Positions 37,114 through 45,134 of a DNA stretch of 64,000 nucleotides are shown piece after piece; positions within the stretch are counted from its first letter, which is position 1, and the number at the start of each line of letters is the position of its first letter. A program made the position numbers and the translations under genes. The stretch covers positions 1,860,001 to 1,924,000 of the forward strand of contig CAVWVJ010000003.1 of the NCBI GenBank assembly GCA_963758505.1, read 5' to 3'. Below the pieces are notes generated by a model. The model ran no database searches. It was given only the letters and a program-made list of their open reading frames with translations, and was not told the origin of the DNA. The DNA comes from Korobacter sp963758505. Lineage in GTDB: Bacteria > Acidobacteriota > Terriglobia > Terriglobales > Acidobacteriaceae.

Positions 37114-40100
37114 TTACGAGGGGAGCACCGAGTTGGGGACTCCGTCCGCTTGCGGCACGATGCCGGTCGCTTCCGGCTGGAACCGCGGCAGCAAAACGAA
37201 AAACTCGCTTCCTTTCGCCTCCACACTGTCGACCCAGATGGCGCCACCGTGCTGTTGCACGATACTGCGGCAGATTGCGAGGCCGAGACCGGTTCCCCCC
37301 TTGTCGCGGGAATCGGAGGCATCGACTTGCTGAAACCTCTCAAAGATCGTCTGCAGTTTGTTCGACGGAATTCCCCGTCCCTGGTCGCGAACGCGGATGA
37401 GCAAGCCCGCGCCGCGGCGCTCCGAAGAAAGAGTGACCGTACTTCCGGGCATGGAAAACTTGATGGCGTTACTTAAGAGATTGGTCAAAGTCTGCAGCAT
37501 GCGGTCGCGGTCCGCGAAGACCGTCCCCCGGGCTGGATTGGACTCCAATCGGATGCGATTGCCTTCCGCCAGGGCATGCATGGTGGCGCTGGCCTGCACG
37601 ATCAGGTCTGCCGCATCGACCGGCTGAATATCGAGGGCGATTTTCCCGGACTCAATCTTCTCGATATCGAGGATGTCGTTGATCAGCCTTACCAGGCGCT
37701 CGGTATTCTTCAGGGCAATATCGAGCATCCGTTCCGCTTTCTCGGGATCTTTCCGAAGTACGCCCCCGGCCAGCAATCCCAGCGAGCCGCGGATGGAAGT
37801 GAGAGGAGTTCGCAACTCGTGGCTGACCACGGAGATGAATTCATTCTTCATGCGATCGATTTCGCGGCGCTTCGTGACATCCTGAAAAATCGCATTGCAA
37901 TATTCCACTCCGGCAATGCCATAGCGGCAATTGATGGTGCCTTCCGCCAGGATCGCCCGGCCATCCTTGGCGCGGAACGTCAGTTCGACTCTATCGAGTG
38001 AGCCAGTGACGACCGCATTCTCGACAATAGACTTGCAGTTTTCTTGCTCCTCGGGAGGCACCAGGTCGAACACATTCATCCTGGCGAATTCTTCCCGAGA
38101 GTACCCGAAGGTATGCAACCAGGCCGAGTTCAGATGCAGGATCGCTCCATCGGGCGCGAAGGTGAGAATGAGGTCGGCTGAATTCTCAAATAGATAATGG
38201 TAACGATCTTCGTTCTCGGTGATTTGCTTTTCGGCGCGTTTGCGCGCGATGAATTGCCCGATCTGTGCGCCGACAGTATTGAGCATGGAGAGCAAGTCGT
38301 CATCCACGTGGCGGCTACGGAGGCTGAACAACGTGAAGACCCCGATCACTCCATCCCGCGAGCGGATCGGGAACCCGACCGCCGCCTTCAGCGAAAGCGC
38401 TTCGACCTCCATCTTGCGCACAAAGTTCTCTTCATGCGAGATGTCCGGGACATGGATGGCGGTGGCGCGCTGCCATACGCGGCCGGCAAGACCTTCGCCC
38501 TGGCGGATGCGGGTGTGCTGGCTGGTGTCAAGAAATGCCCGCAAATCGAAGCCCGGCAGGGACCATGCGTAGTTGAAAACCAGGCTTGCACCGTCTGCAT
38601 CTACTCCCCAGAATTCGCTCAGTTCCCAGTCGAGGTTGTTGCACAGGGCCTGGAGAATTTCGGGGATCGACTGATCGAGGCTGACGGCCTCCGCGAGCAC
38701 GCGCGCCACGGCATTCTGCACCTCGAGTTGCGCCCGCGCCCGGTTGCGTTCCGAGATGTCGCGGGCGTTGATTACGATGCCGTGCAACACCTCGTCATCC
38801 AGCAGGTTGTTGGCGACGATCTCGGAAGTCACATGATCGCCGTTGGATTTTCGAAGCCTCAGTTCCTGGGGGAGCGAGTACCCGGGATGCGATGCGATCT
38901 GGTAGAAGGACTGGCGCGCCATTTCCACATCGCCGGGATGGATCAGGTCGAAGATCTCGCGCCCGATGAGGTCATCGACCTCAAAGCCAAGCAGGCGTTC
39001 GACGGCGGGACTGATGTATTGCAGCCGTCCTGCGGGATCGATGATCGCCACCATGTCGCTGCTGTTCTGGAGAAGGGCGCGATAGCGGCGCTCGATCTGG
39101 TTCTTGGCGGCCTCGGCTTCCTTGCGGCGGGTAATGTCGCTGACGATGAAAACGAAGCCAATGATGGAGCCGTCCTCGTCGTGCATGGCGCTGGTCGAGA
39201 GCAGCCCGGCGAAGCGCGATCCGTCGCGGCGGATAAAGGTCCATTGGTTTTCGTCGGTTGTCCCGAGCTTGGCCTTGGCAACCAGGGCGTCCAGACCGGG
39301 TGCGATGCTCTCTCCGAAGAAGCGGCTTGCTTGTTCGGCGTGCCGTTGCAACTCCGCCGGATCATGCAGGACCACCGGCGTAAGGCGTCCGACGACCTCG
39401 CTGGAATGGTAGCCAAACATTTGTTCCGCAGCGGAATTGAAGGTGGCGATGGTGCCATCCGCATGGGTCGAGATAATGGCGTAGGTCGCGCTGTTCAGGA
39501 CGGCGCGTTGCATTGCAGTAAGGCTATTCAGCCTGCGCTCCACCGCTAAGCGCTTGCGAATGTCCCGTTGCAGGACCAACCCGGCAAGCGCGAGAAAAAT
39601 CAGGCCGATGGTGCCGCCAAGGAGGATACTGCGGAGCGAGCGTTCCGCGCTTTGGCGCTGGATGTCGGTACGCGCGGCCAGGAGTTGCGTTTCCGACGCC
39701 GTAAGCTCAGCGACCTTCGCCTGGATCGCGTCCATCCTGTGCTTGCCCTCGGAAGACAAACTTTCATCCAGCTCGCGTGTGAGCCCATTGGCGCGCCGTT
39801 GCTCCAAGGTGTGGTTCATATACTGGATCTTGGATTCCATCAGGCGAAGGAGGTCGTGCAAGCGGGCTTGTTGCGCAGGGTTATCGGCGGTGAGGCGGAT
39901 CAGCCGCCCGTGGGTGAATTCGGCGGCACGCACGTCTTCCTGGTAGGAAGCGAGGAACTGCTCGTTTCCGGTGACGATGTAGCGTCCCTGGGCGGATTCC
40001 GCTTTCTCCAGCCGATAGATCAAGTCATCCAGGTTGCTGATTACTTCTTCGGTATGCGAGATCCAGGAACTGTTTTCGATGAGCGAGTTGGTGGTGCGAT

Positions 40101-40245
40101 AGGAGACCCATCCAAGGATGACAATGATTGCCATGCCGAAGAGAAACGCGAGGGCAGTAACAGGACGCAACGAACGCAGCCCCCGCTCTGGCCGCGCCGG
40201 TAGAACGTTGTCCGCTGCGCCTCCCGATGGCATGTCGTTGAGCAT
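37114..40245 (-). CDS. Membrane sensor histidine kinase, CHASE3-PAS-PAS-GAF-PAS-HisKA-HATPase
   Basis: 1043 residues. Transmembrane segment 1 (about 27-47) and segment 2 (about 207-226) bracket a periplasmic CHASE3 domain (about 48-205; Y-R-L-E-K-A-E-S-A-Q-G-R-Y-I-V-T-G is a typical CHASE3 block). In the cytoplasm lie two PAS domains, one GAF domain (G-E-G-L-A-G-R-V-W), a third PAS, then HisKA with V-S-H-E-L-R-T-P. The ATPase domain has N-L-L-S-N-A-I-K-F, D-Q-G-R-G-I-P and G-T-G-L-G-L-A-I. All catalytic motifs are intact. It sits 81 bases downstream of the LuxR-type regulator gene and upstream of two regulator genes, forming a likely four-gene unit. Confidence 0.92.
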   Translation of the reverse strand: MLNDMPSGGAADNVLPARPERGLRSLRPVTALAFLFGMAIIVILGWVSYRTTNSLIENSSWISHTEEVISNLDDLIYRLEKAESAQGRYIVTGNEQFLASYQEDVRAAEFTHGRLIRLTADNPAQQARLHDLLRLMESKIQYMNHTLEQRRANGLTRELDESLSSEGKHRMDAIQAKVAELTASETQLLAARTDIQRQSAERSLRSILLGGTIGLIFLALAGLVLQRDIRKRLAVERRLNSLTAMQRAVLNSATYAIISTHADGTIATFNSAAEQMFGYHSSEVVGRLTPVVLHDPAELQRHAEQASRFFGESIAPGLDALVAKAKLGTTDENQWTFIRRDGSRFAGLLSTSAMHDEDGSIIGFVFIVSDITRRKEAEAAKNQIERRYRALLQNSSDMVAIIDPAGRLQYISPAVERLLGFEVDDLIGREIFDLIHPGDVEMARQSFYQIASHPGYSLPQELRLRKSNGDHVTSEIVANNLLDDEVLHGIVINARDISERNRARAQLEVQNAVARVLAEAVSLDQSIPEILQALCNNLDWELSEFWGVDADGASLVFNYAWSLPGFDLRAFLDTSQHTRIRQGEGLAGRVWQRATAIHVPDISHEENFVRKMEVEALSLKAAVGFPIRSRDGVIGVFTLFSLRSRHVDDDLLSMLNTVGAQIGQFIARKRAEKQITENEDRYHYLFENSADLILTFAPDGAILHLNSAWLHTFGYSREEFARMNVFDLVPPEEQENCKSIVENAVVTGSLDRVELTFRAKDGRAILAEGTINCRYGIAGVEYCNAIFQDVTKRREIDRMKNEFISVVSHELRTPLTSIRGSLGLLAGGVLRKDPEKAERMLDIALKNTERLVRLINDILDIEKIESGKIALDIQPVDAADLIVQASATMHALAEGNRIRLESNPARGTVFADRDRMLQTLTNLLSNAIKFSMPGSTVTLSSERRGAGLLIRVRDQGRGIPSNKLQTIFERFQQVDASDSRDKGGTGLGLAICRSIVQQHGGAIWVDSVEAKGSEFFVLLPRFQPEATGIVPQADGVPNSVLPS

Positions 40246-40326
40246 TCGCGACCCTGGCCTTCATTCCTCCGCGATGCAGTGTATTGTCGCTCTTTTACGC
40301 GTCGAAGGGAATTGGCATTACCCTAT

Positions 40327-41013
40327 CTAGGCCCGCCGCGCCAGGTTGTGGTCGAGCGCGAACAATGCGAGTTCGAGGCGGGTGGACATTCCCACCTTGT
40401 CGAAGATGTGCGTCAAGTGGCGCTTCACCGTTTCTTCACTGATGGTGAGACGACCGGCGATCTCGCGGTTTCCACAGCCTTCCGTCACCAGAGTCACGAT
40501 TTCCAACTCCCGCGGGGTAAGGCCGAAATCGTTGCGCGGCGCATCGGAACGAGTGCTGGCCGCCAGCTCATTCAGCAGCTGCACCACGTTCGGAACGATC
40601 TTGCCGTCGAGCCAATATTGGCCATCGAGTACGGCCCGAATCGCGGAAACCAGCTCTCCCAGAGCATCTTTACGTACCACGCCGCGCGCGCCGAGCTGCA
40701 AAGCCTGCAGCACTTGCTGCTTCGTAATCGAGGCGCTCAGGACTATGGTTCTCACCAGGAAGTCGGTGCCGGTCATTTCCTTCAGTGCGTCGAGTCCCGG
40801 CAGGTTCGGCATGAGGAGATCGAGAAGCAAAAGATCCGGCTTGAGATCCCGAGCCATGCGCACCGTTTCCTCCCCGTTCTTTGCTTCGCCGGCGATGGCG
40901 AATTCAGGGCCGGAGGAGAGCATGTTGCGGAGGATCTCGCGGACGATCGGGTCATCGTCCGCAATCAGAATCCGGGCTGTGCCGCGGGCGCTCGTCGGTT
41001 TCACTTGAGCCAC
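40327..41013 (-). CDS. NarL/LuxR-type response regulator
   Basis: 228 residues. The N-terminal receiver has A-D-D-D-P-I, the phospho-acceptor aspartate in L-L-L-L-D-L-L-M-P, and a conserved switch region. The C-terminal GerE/LuxR helix-turn-helix reads L-T-P-R-E-L-E-I-V-T-L-V-T-E-G, then N-R-E-I-A-G-R-L-T-I-S-E-E-T-V-K-R-H-L. It should bind DNA as a phosphorylated dimer. It is the first gene of the signalling run and may control that run or the divergent region at 41.0-41.4 kb; the symmetrical elements there are candidate targets. Confidence 0.92.
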   Translation of the reverse strand: MAQVKPTSARGTARILIADDDPIVREILRNMLSSGPEFAIAGEAKNGEETVRMARDLKPDLLLLDLLMPNLPGLDALKEMTGTDFLVRTIVLSASITKQQVLQALQLGARGVVRKDALGELVSAIRAVLDGQYWLDGKIVPNVVQLLNELAASTRSDAPRNDFGLTPRELEIVTLVTEGCGNREIAGRLTISEETVKRHLTHIFDKVGMSTRLELALFALDHNLARRA

Positions 41014-41108
41014 GGAATTTGCTCCTGTAGTAGGGTAGTCAGGATAAGCCTATGAAGTGATAGCACATTCCCTGGCCGAGGGGAACTGCGCCCTACGGGA
41101 TTGTAAAT

Positions 41109-41160
41109 GTGGAATGTCTTTCCACGATAGAGGTGCGCTCTACTACTTGAGTGGGATAGT
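41109..41160. promoter_or_regulatory. Two dyads between the LuxR-type regulator and the RNA candidate
   Basis: 41109-41125 reads GTGGAA-TGTCT-TTCCAC, a perfect 6-bp dyad. At 41142-41160, ACTACTTGAGTGGGATAGT, an imperfect dyad, precedes GACGGGCGG. The latter resembles the TACTCC...GGAGTAGGGCGG element at 13636. Their location 100-150 bases upstream of the regulator gene fits control sites; no binding partner is proven. Confidence 0.35.
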
Positions 41161-41320
41161 GACGGGCGGACGGGTTAGGCAAAATGCCTTCAACCCGTAA
41201 AAGACCATGCGGGGCGCGCTGGAACCCCGGCCTACGAGCAAGGCCACCAGGCCCCCGCAGGGCACTCATAACAATCCTTTCGAACGCAAAAAGCCTGCCA
41301 GAAGCAGGCTTTTGCGTTTT
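41161..41320 (+). ncRNA. Candidate structured RNA ending in an intrinsic terminator
   Basis: This 160-base stretch has no open frame but can fold well. Hairpin 1: ACGGGTT and GGCA pair with TGCC and AACCCGT around AAA (about 41171-41201). Hairpin 2: TGCGGGG closes with CCCCGCA (about 41208-41260), with inner TGG/CCA and GGCC/GGCC helices. A strong terminator follows at 41283-41320. The next start codon is about 100 bases further, so it could be a leader (riboswitch or attenuator) of the phosphoesterase gene or a free small RNA. I could not match it to a named family (6S, SRP, tmRNA, RNase P and the c-di-GMP riboswitch were considered). The remaining 41014-41160 holds the control dyads. Confidence 0.4.
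41283..41320 (+). terminator. Strong intrinsic terminator, no coding gene just upstream
   Basis: AACGCAAAAAGCCTGC pairs with GCAGGCTTTTGCGTT (one bulged A), a 5-base loop, then TTTT. The nearest plus-strand protein gene upstream is tens of kilobases away, so it most likely ends an RNA made in the 41.1-41.3 kb region. In the other direction the A-rich stem start could also let it act for minus-strand transcripts. Confidence 0.8.
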
Positions 41321-41420
41321 CGGTTGAAAGAGTAGGTGCTGCTGCCCAGTTACCGATCAGTTTCCTCAATGCATCCGAAAGCCAGTTGCAGAGACTCTAA
41401 AAAAGCGACTGGAGGTGCTG

Positions 41421-42572
41421 GTGATTCCCAAGTGCGTGGCGGCAGGAATTCTCTGTTCTCTCATCCCCTTAACAGGCTGCGGTTCAGCAGCCAGCAGCAG
41501 CACCTTAACGCCGACGACCGCGGCGCCCAAACAGCAAGTCAAAAACATCATCGTCGTCACCATGCAGAACGCAAGCTTCGACCACTTATTCGGAACGTTT
41601 CCCGGGGCGAACGGGCCGATGCCTGGGGATCCGGGGTACGTGGAGGTCGATTCGACGGGGGCACAAGTCTCTCCTTTCCTGCTGACCGACTTAGCGCCGC
41701 CGGCGCTTCCGGAGGGCCCAGCGGCCTTCCAGGCGACAATGGATGGCGGCCAGATGGATAAATACGCGTTCTACAACGGCGCGATCTCCATGGGCTACTA
41801 CAACAACACCACCCCGGGTATTGCGACCTTGTGGTCTTATGCGCAGCAATACGCGCTGGCCGACAACTTTTTCAGCTCTGTGATTGGGGAGGCCCCGAGC
41901 AACCAGCTCTACATGGTGGCGGCGAACGACAATGGCTCACCGTACTCCGTGCAGCCTTCGTTCGGACCCTGCCAGCAGCCCGATCCGGCAGCGGCGCCGC
42001 TCGGTTTTCCCAACGTGGCAGACCAGTTGACCTCAAAAAACATTCAGTGGGGCGTGTACCAGCAGGACCTGGGAAACTGCGCGGCATACCTTCCGCTGCA
42101 CGACCCATTCCAGTTCTTCACGAGCACGCATGCTTCCCCGAACATTCGCGACTATTCTCAATTTCAGAACGATCTGGCGGGGAATACCTTGCCGGCTGTG
42201 TCCTTCATTTATCCGAACAACGCCAGCGATATGCACCCCGGCTACGGTTCGATGGAAGTGGGAGCGGCCTTTCTCGATTCCCTGATCCAGGCGGTGCAAA
42301 GCTCGGCCTACTGGAACAACACAGCCATCCTCGTAACCTGGGATACAGGGGGCGGTTGGTACGACCACGTGGCGCCGCCGGCCGTGGATTCTCAGGGCCT
42401 TGGATCGCGTGTGCCCTTGCTGGCGATCTCTCCGCTGGCGAAGAAGGGCTACATCTCCCACACCCAGCTGGAACATGTATCGATTCTCAAGTTCATTCAA
42501 TCGACGTTCGGGCTGGCGTCCCTGAATCCGCGCAATGATGTGGCTTCGGATCTCACCGACTTGTTTCAATAG
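41421..42572 (+). CDS. Phosphoesterase-family lipoprotein (phospholipase C/acid phosphatase-like)
   Basis: 383 residues from GTG 41421, with GGAGG five bases upstream; a GTG two codons earlier overlaps that site and is less likely. Signal peptide with lipobox L-T-G-C. The domain is the phosphoesterase family of phospholipase C and AcpA: N-I-I-V-V-T-M-Q-N-A-S-F-D-H-L-F-G replaces the usual M-x-E-N-R-S-F-D-H, so the first metal-site glutamate is glutamine. Later motifs are L-A-D-N-F-F, S-F-I-Y-P-N-N, W-D-T-G-G-G-W-Y-D-H-V and S-R-V-P-L-L-A-I-S-P. It probably hydrolyses phosphate esters at the cell surface, with the E-to-Q change leaving activity uncertain. Confidence 0.85.
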   Translation: MIPKCVAAGILCSLIPLTGCGSAASSSTLTPTTAAPKQQVKNIIVVTMQNASFDHLFGTFPGANGPMPGDPGYVEVDSTGAQVSPFLLTDLAPPALPEGPAAFQATMDGGQMDKYAFYNGAISMGYYNNTTPGIATLWSYAQQYALADNFFSSVIGEAPSNQLYMVAANDNGSPYSVQPSFGPCQQPDPAAAPLGFPNVADQLTSKNIQWGVYQQDLGNCAAYLPLHDPFQFFTSTHASPNIRDYSQFQNDLAGNTLPAVSFIYPNNASDMHPGYGSMEVGAAFLDSLIQAVQSSAYWNNTAILVTWDTGGGWYDHVAPPAVDSQGLGSRVPLLAISPLAKKGYISHTQLEHVSILKFIQSTFGLASLNPRNDVASDLTDLFQ

Positions 42573-42623
42573 CGGGCCGCTCTGCGGACGATGACGAGGG
42601 CGCGGCAGAATGGGAAGGTAGGC

Positions 42624-42699
<76 letters not shown>

Positions 42700-43272
42700 G
42701 TAGCATGCAACTGCATGATTTTACTGCAAGTGCTCCTGCTCTGCGGTTGCTATGTTGTTCGTTTTCCCCGCTGAATTTGGCGATTTCTAGCCAAGGGTAA
42801 ATGCTCGTGAAGGAAGTTGCACGGGGCAGCGGCTCGCGCCAACAATCGGCGGCGAGCTGGAAAACGTAAACGAGTGATGAGTCCCGCAGCTCGGGCCAGG
42901 ATTGCGGCAGCGTTAAGCGTAGGTGGGCGTCAGCGAAGAAGGCTGGAAAATCTCGATTGTGTCACCAAGGCCAATTTACGTTTTCCGCATTCCTACGAGG
43001 TTCGTCGAACCCAGAGTGAAGTCATCACCCTTCGAGATTCATAACCCGTAGAGACAATCCAGAGACCGCGCAATCCAACCGCGACTGACGATAGGCCCTG
43101 TCCCCTGGGAAGCTGCCAGGCGGGCTGGTTTTCAGCCACCAACGCAAAGACTTGTTTTCAGCGGGCAAAAGCTTCGCTTCCATGGTCAGGAACTCTCAAG
43201 CAGAGTCTCTGCCGAGGGTACTGGTACCAACGGACTCTTTGTGTAATGGCGCATGTGCCGTTAGATGGCTGC
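42700..43272. other. Gene-free region between tRNA-Ile2 and the Ig/lectin-like paralogue
   Basis: I see no convincing gene in these 573 bases. The first ~35 bases upstream of the tRNA (the tRNA promoter side) are partly repeated near 44307-44335. Between about 43095 and 43165 there are GC-rich inverted segments (for example GGCTG-gttttc-CAGCC-like) that could fold in the leader of the following gene. No terminator or promoter could be assigned with confidence. Confidence 0.4.
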
Positions 43273-44268
43273 ATGCACTTCAAACTAAATCATGCCAGCT
43301 TTTTTGCCGTTCGACTCGCCCTTTTCCTCGGAGTAACGGTATTTGCCGCAGGCAGCGTCACGGTAACTTCGCCTAGCGAGGGATCGACTGTGACCTCCTC
43401 CGTTCACGTCGTGTCCACATCTGCCTCGACGCAGGGAATTACCCGCACGATGATTTATCTCGACAACAAGGTCGTGTATAACGTCGCATCGAAGAGCGTG
43501 GATACGAACATCGCAGCCGGTTCCGGCAACCATGCCCTGGTGGTTCAGTCCTGGGATACCACCGGCACCGTGACAAAGTCCTCGCGCATCCATTTCACGG
43601 TTTCGTCCTCCGGAACTCCCGGCGGCACGAAGAATTACACTGACATCAACCGGATGGGTGGGTGGGATTCCTGCGATAAGTGTGCAGGCGCGAAGGGCGA
43701 CGGCGCCACCGCCGTCCACGTTATGAGCCAGAATATTAGCTCTCCTGCACTCGATGGCAAGTCTGCGGAGTTCTACCTGAGGGGAAGCAAGGCCTATTCC
43801 AACGCGCTCTGGTGGAAGCAACTGGGCGCCAATCCCAACGTCAGCAACTTCACCTACGACCTCTATTTCTACTTAAAGAATCCGAGCGCGGCACAGGCTC
43901 TCGAGTTCGACGTGAACCAGTCTTTGGGCGGCAAGAAGTACATTTTCGGTACGGAGTGCGATATCAAGGGCAAACACGCTTGGATGGTGTACAACGCTGC
44001 CGGCCACGCGTGGACGAATAGCGGAGTCGCCTGCACCATGCCTGCCGCATACACCTGGAACCACCTCACGTTGGAGTTCCAGCGCGCCAACGGACAGGTG
44101 AAGTTCGTCTCCGTTACCCTGAACGGCAAAAAGAGCTATTTCAACCGCAGCTACGGCGCGGCGACGGGCGGCGCCAAGGAACTGAATGTTGCGGTGCAGA
44201 TCGACGGCGACGGCCAGAATACGGCGTACAGCGAGTGGGCCGACAAGATCAACCTAAGCACCTGGTAG
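43273..44268 (+). CDS. Secreted Ig-like/lectin-like protein, intact paralogue
   Basis: 331 residues from ATG 43273, which starts a signal peptide (F-F-A-V-R-L-A-L-F-L-G-V-T-V-F-A-A-G); an in-frame ATG at 43246 is possible. An Ig-like domain (S-V-T-V-T-S-P-S-E-G-S-T-V-T-S-S, about residues 28-115) precedes a concanavalin/LamG-like domain (about 125-331). The latter has W-D-S-C-D-K-C, N-A-L-W-W-K-Q-L, A-L-E-F-D-V-N-Q-S, T-W-N-H-L-T-L-E-F and a C-terminal W-A-D-K-I-N-L-S-T-W. Compared with the 13985 paralogue, domain order is the same and the C-terminus is intact. It probably binds a polymer at the cell surface; function is unknown. It lies between tRNA-Ile2 and a partial tRNA copy. Confidence 0.8.
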   Translation: MHFKLNHASFFAVRLALFLGVTVFAAGSVTVTSPSEGSTVTSSVHVVSTSASTQGITRTMIYLDNKVVYNVASKSVDTNIAAGSGNHALVVQSWDTTGTVTKSSRIHFTVSSSGTPGGTKNYTDINRMGGWDSCDKCAGAKGDGATAVHVMSQNISSPALDGKSAEFYLRGSKAYSNALWWKQLGANPNVSNFTYDLYFYLKNPSAAQALEFDVNQSLGGKKYIFGTECDIKGKHAWMVYNAAGHAWTNSGVACTMPAAYTWNHLTLEFQRANGQVKFVSVTLNGKKSYFNRSYGAATGGAKELNVAVQIDGDGQNTAYSEWADKINLSTW

Positions 44269-44280
44269 CCTTCAGGCCCT

Positions 44281-44340
44281 TGCTCTAACCGTTGAGCTAC
44301 AGGCCCCGTTCGTGGAACTGATTGATTTACTGCAGAGATC
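44281..44340 (-). repeat. Partial copy of tRNA-Ile2 (5' part) and its upstream flank
   Basis: 44281-44306 is identical over 26 bases to 42674-42699, the 5' third of tRNA-Ile2 (acceptor 5' strand, D-arm and start of the anticodon stem). Weaker similarity continues through the upstream flank to about 44332 (AACTG, then ATTTACTGCA). The 3' two-thirds of the tRNA are missing, so this is not a functional tRNA. The copies are direct repeats 1607 bases apart and enclose the Ig/lectin-like gene. Confidence 0.85.
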
Positions 44341-44386
44341 GATCCAGCCGCGATTTGGCTTTGCAAGCGAGTCGCGGCGCGCGATT

Positions 44387-45073
44387 TCAGTGTTTTGGTC
44401 TCCACCGAGGCTTCGACTCGGCGACCACGCCCGTTCCGATAGGAGGAGCCGCACCGCGCTCTCCCGTCAGGGTCACTGCAAAATGTTTGGCGAGGTCGGC
44501 GGGCATAAGGTGCCAGGGTTCGGCCTCACGAAAAATCTCGCCGATGCGCTCGAGGGAACGCGCTACGAGAGCGGAACAGATCTGCTGGCCATCGACGCCG
44601 AAGCCCAGCTTGCCGCCGGTCAGCAGGGAGAAAGCGATGCTGACAATCGTCAGCCAGCCATAGGAGTCCTGCAGGCAGAAGTTGGCGAAGCTTACTGCCT
44701 CGTCCCGGTCGATCCCGTCAGTCTCGTTGGCCAGGTGCACCACCACATACTCTGTATCGCGATAGACTTCGATATTCCGCTTCTGTACACCCCCTCCGAG
44801 CGCCTCGACGATATTGCCATCGTCATCGACGAAGATCGCGGCATGGCTCCAGTGGGCGAAGACTTTCTCACTCCCCCGGTAACGAATCGCCTCGCCGATC
44901 CGGATCAAGGTTCCAAAGATTCCTGTTGAATGGGTGAGGATGAAGTCTCCCGGGCGAGCCGCCGGAGCAGCCGTGGTTGCGTCGGCGGGAGATGTGGCGG
45001 TCCGAACCGATTGGTGCGGGCCGTAGCGAACTACCAAATGCTGGGAGGGTGGTTGCATCGCCGCGGAGGACAT
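44387..45073 (-). CDS. Permuted papain-like (YiiX/NlpC-type) cysteine hydrolase
   Basis: 228 residues from the ATG at the complement of 45071-45073, which has AGGAGG five bases upstream. The order is that of circularly permuted papain-like enzymes: G-D-F-I-L-T-H at about 42-48, then H77 in H-W-S-H-A-A-I-F, a glutamate in I-V-E-A-L-G-G-G-V, and later C166 in Q-Q-I-C-S-A-L-V. His before Cys marks the permuted fold. There is no signal peptide, so it is likely cytosolic; relatives include peptidoglycan amidases and lipid or protein hydrolases. It is the last gene of the polysaccharide-type run, 61 bases after the Gfo/Idh gene. Its substrate is unknown. Confidence 0.75.
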   Translation of the reverse strand: MSSAAMQPPSQHLVVRYGPHQSVRTATSPADATTAAPAARPGDFILTHSTGIFGTLIRIGEAIRYRGSEKVFAHWSHAAIFVDDDGNIVEALGGGVQKRNIEVYRDTEYVVVHLANETDGIDRDEAVSFANFCLQDSYGWLTIVSIAFSLLTGGKLGFGVDGQQICSALVARSLERIGEIFREAEPWHLMPADLAKHFAVTLTGERGAAPPIGTGVVAESKPRWRPKH

Positions 45074-45134
45074 TCTGACCTCCTGAAGGATGCAAATTCT
45101 GGCACCGAAGGCGGAGAACTGCAAGGGCAGAAGT

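Noticed and set aside
43080..43170. Possible c-di-GMP riboswitch upstream of the Ig/lectin-like paralogue
   Set aside because: An ACGCAAAG resembles part of the GEMM core, but the CAGGGCAAACC half and the tetraloop receptor arrangement are missing.
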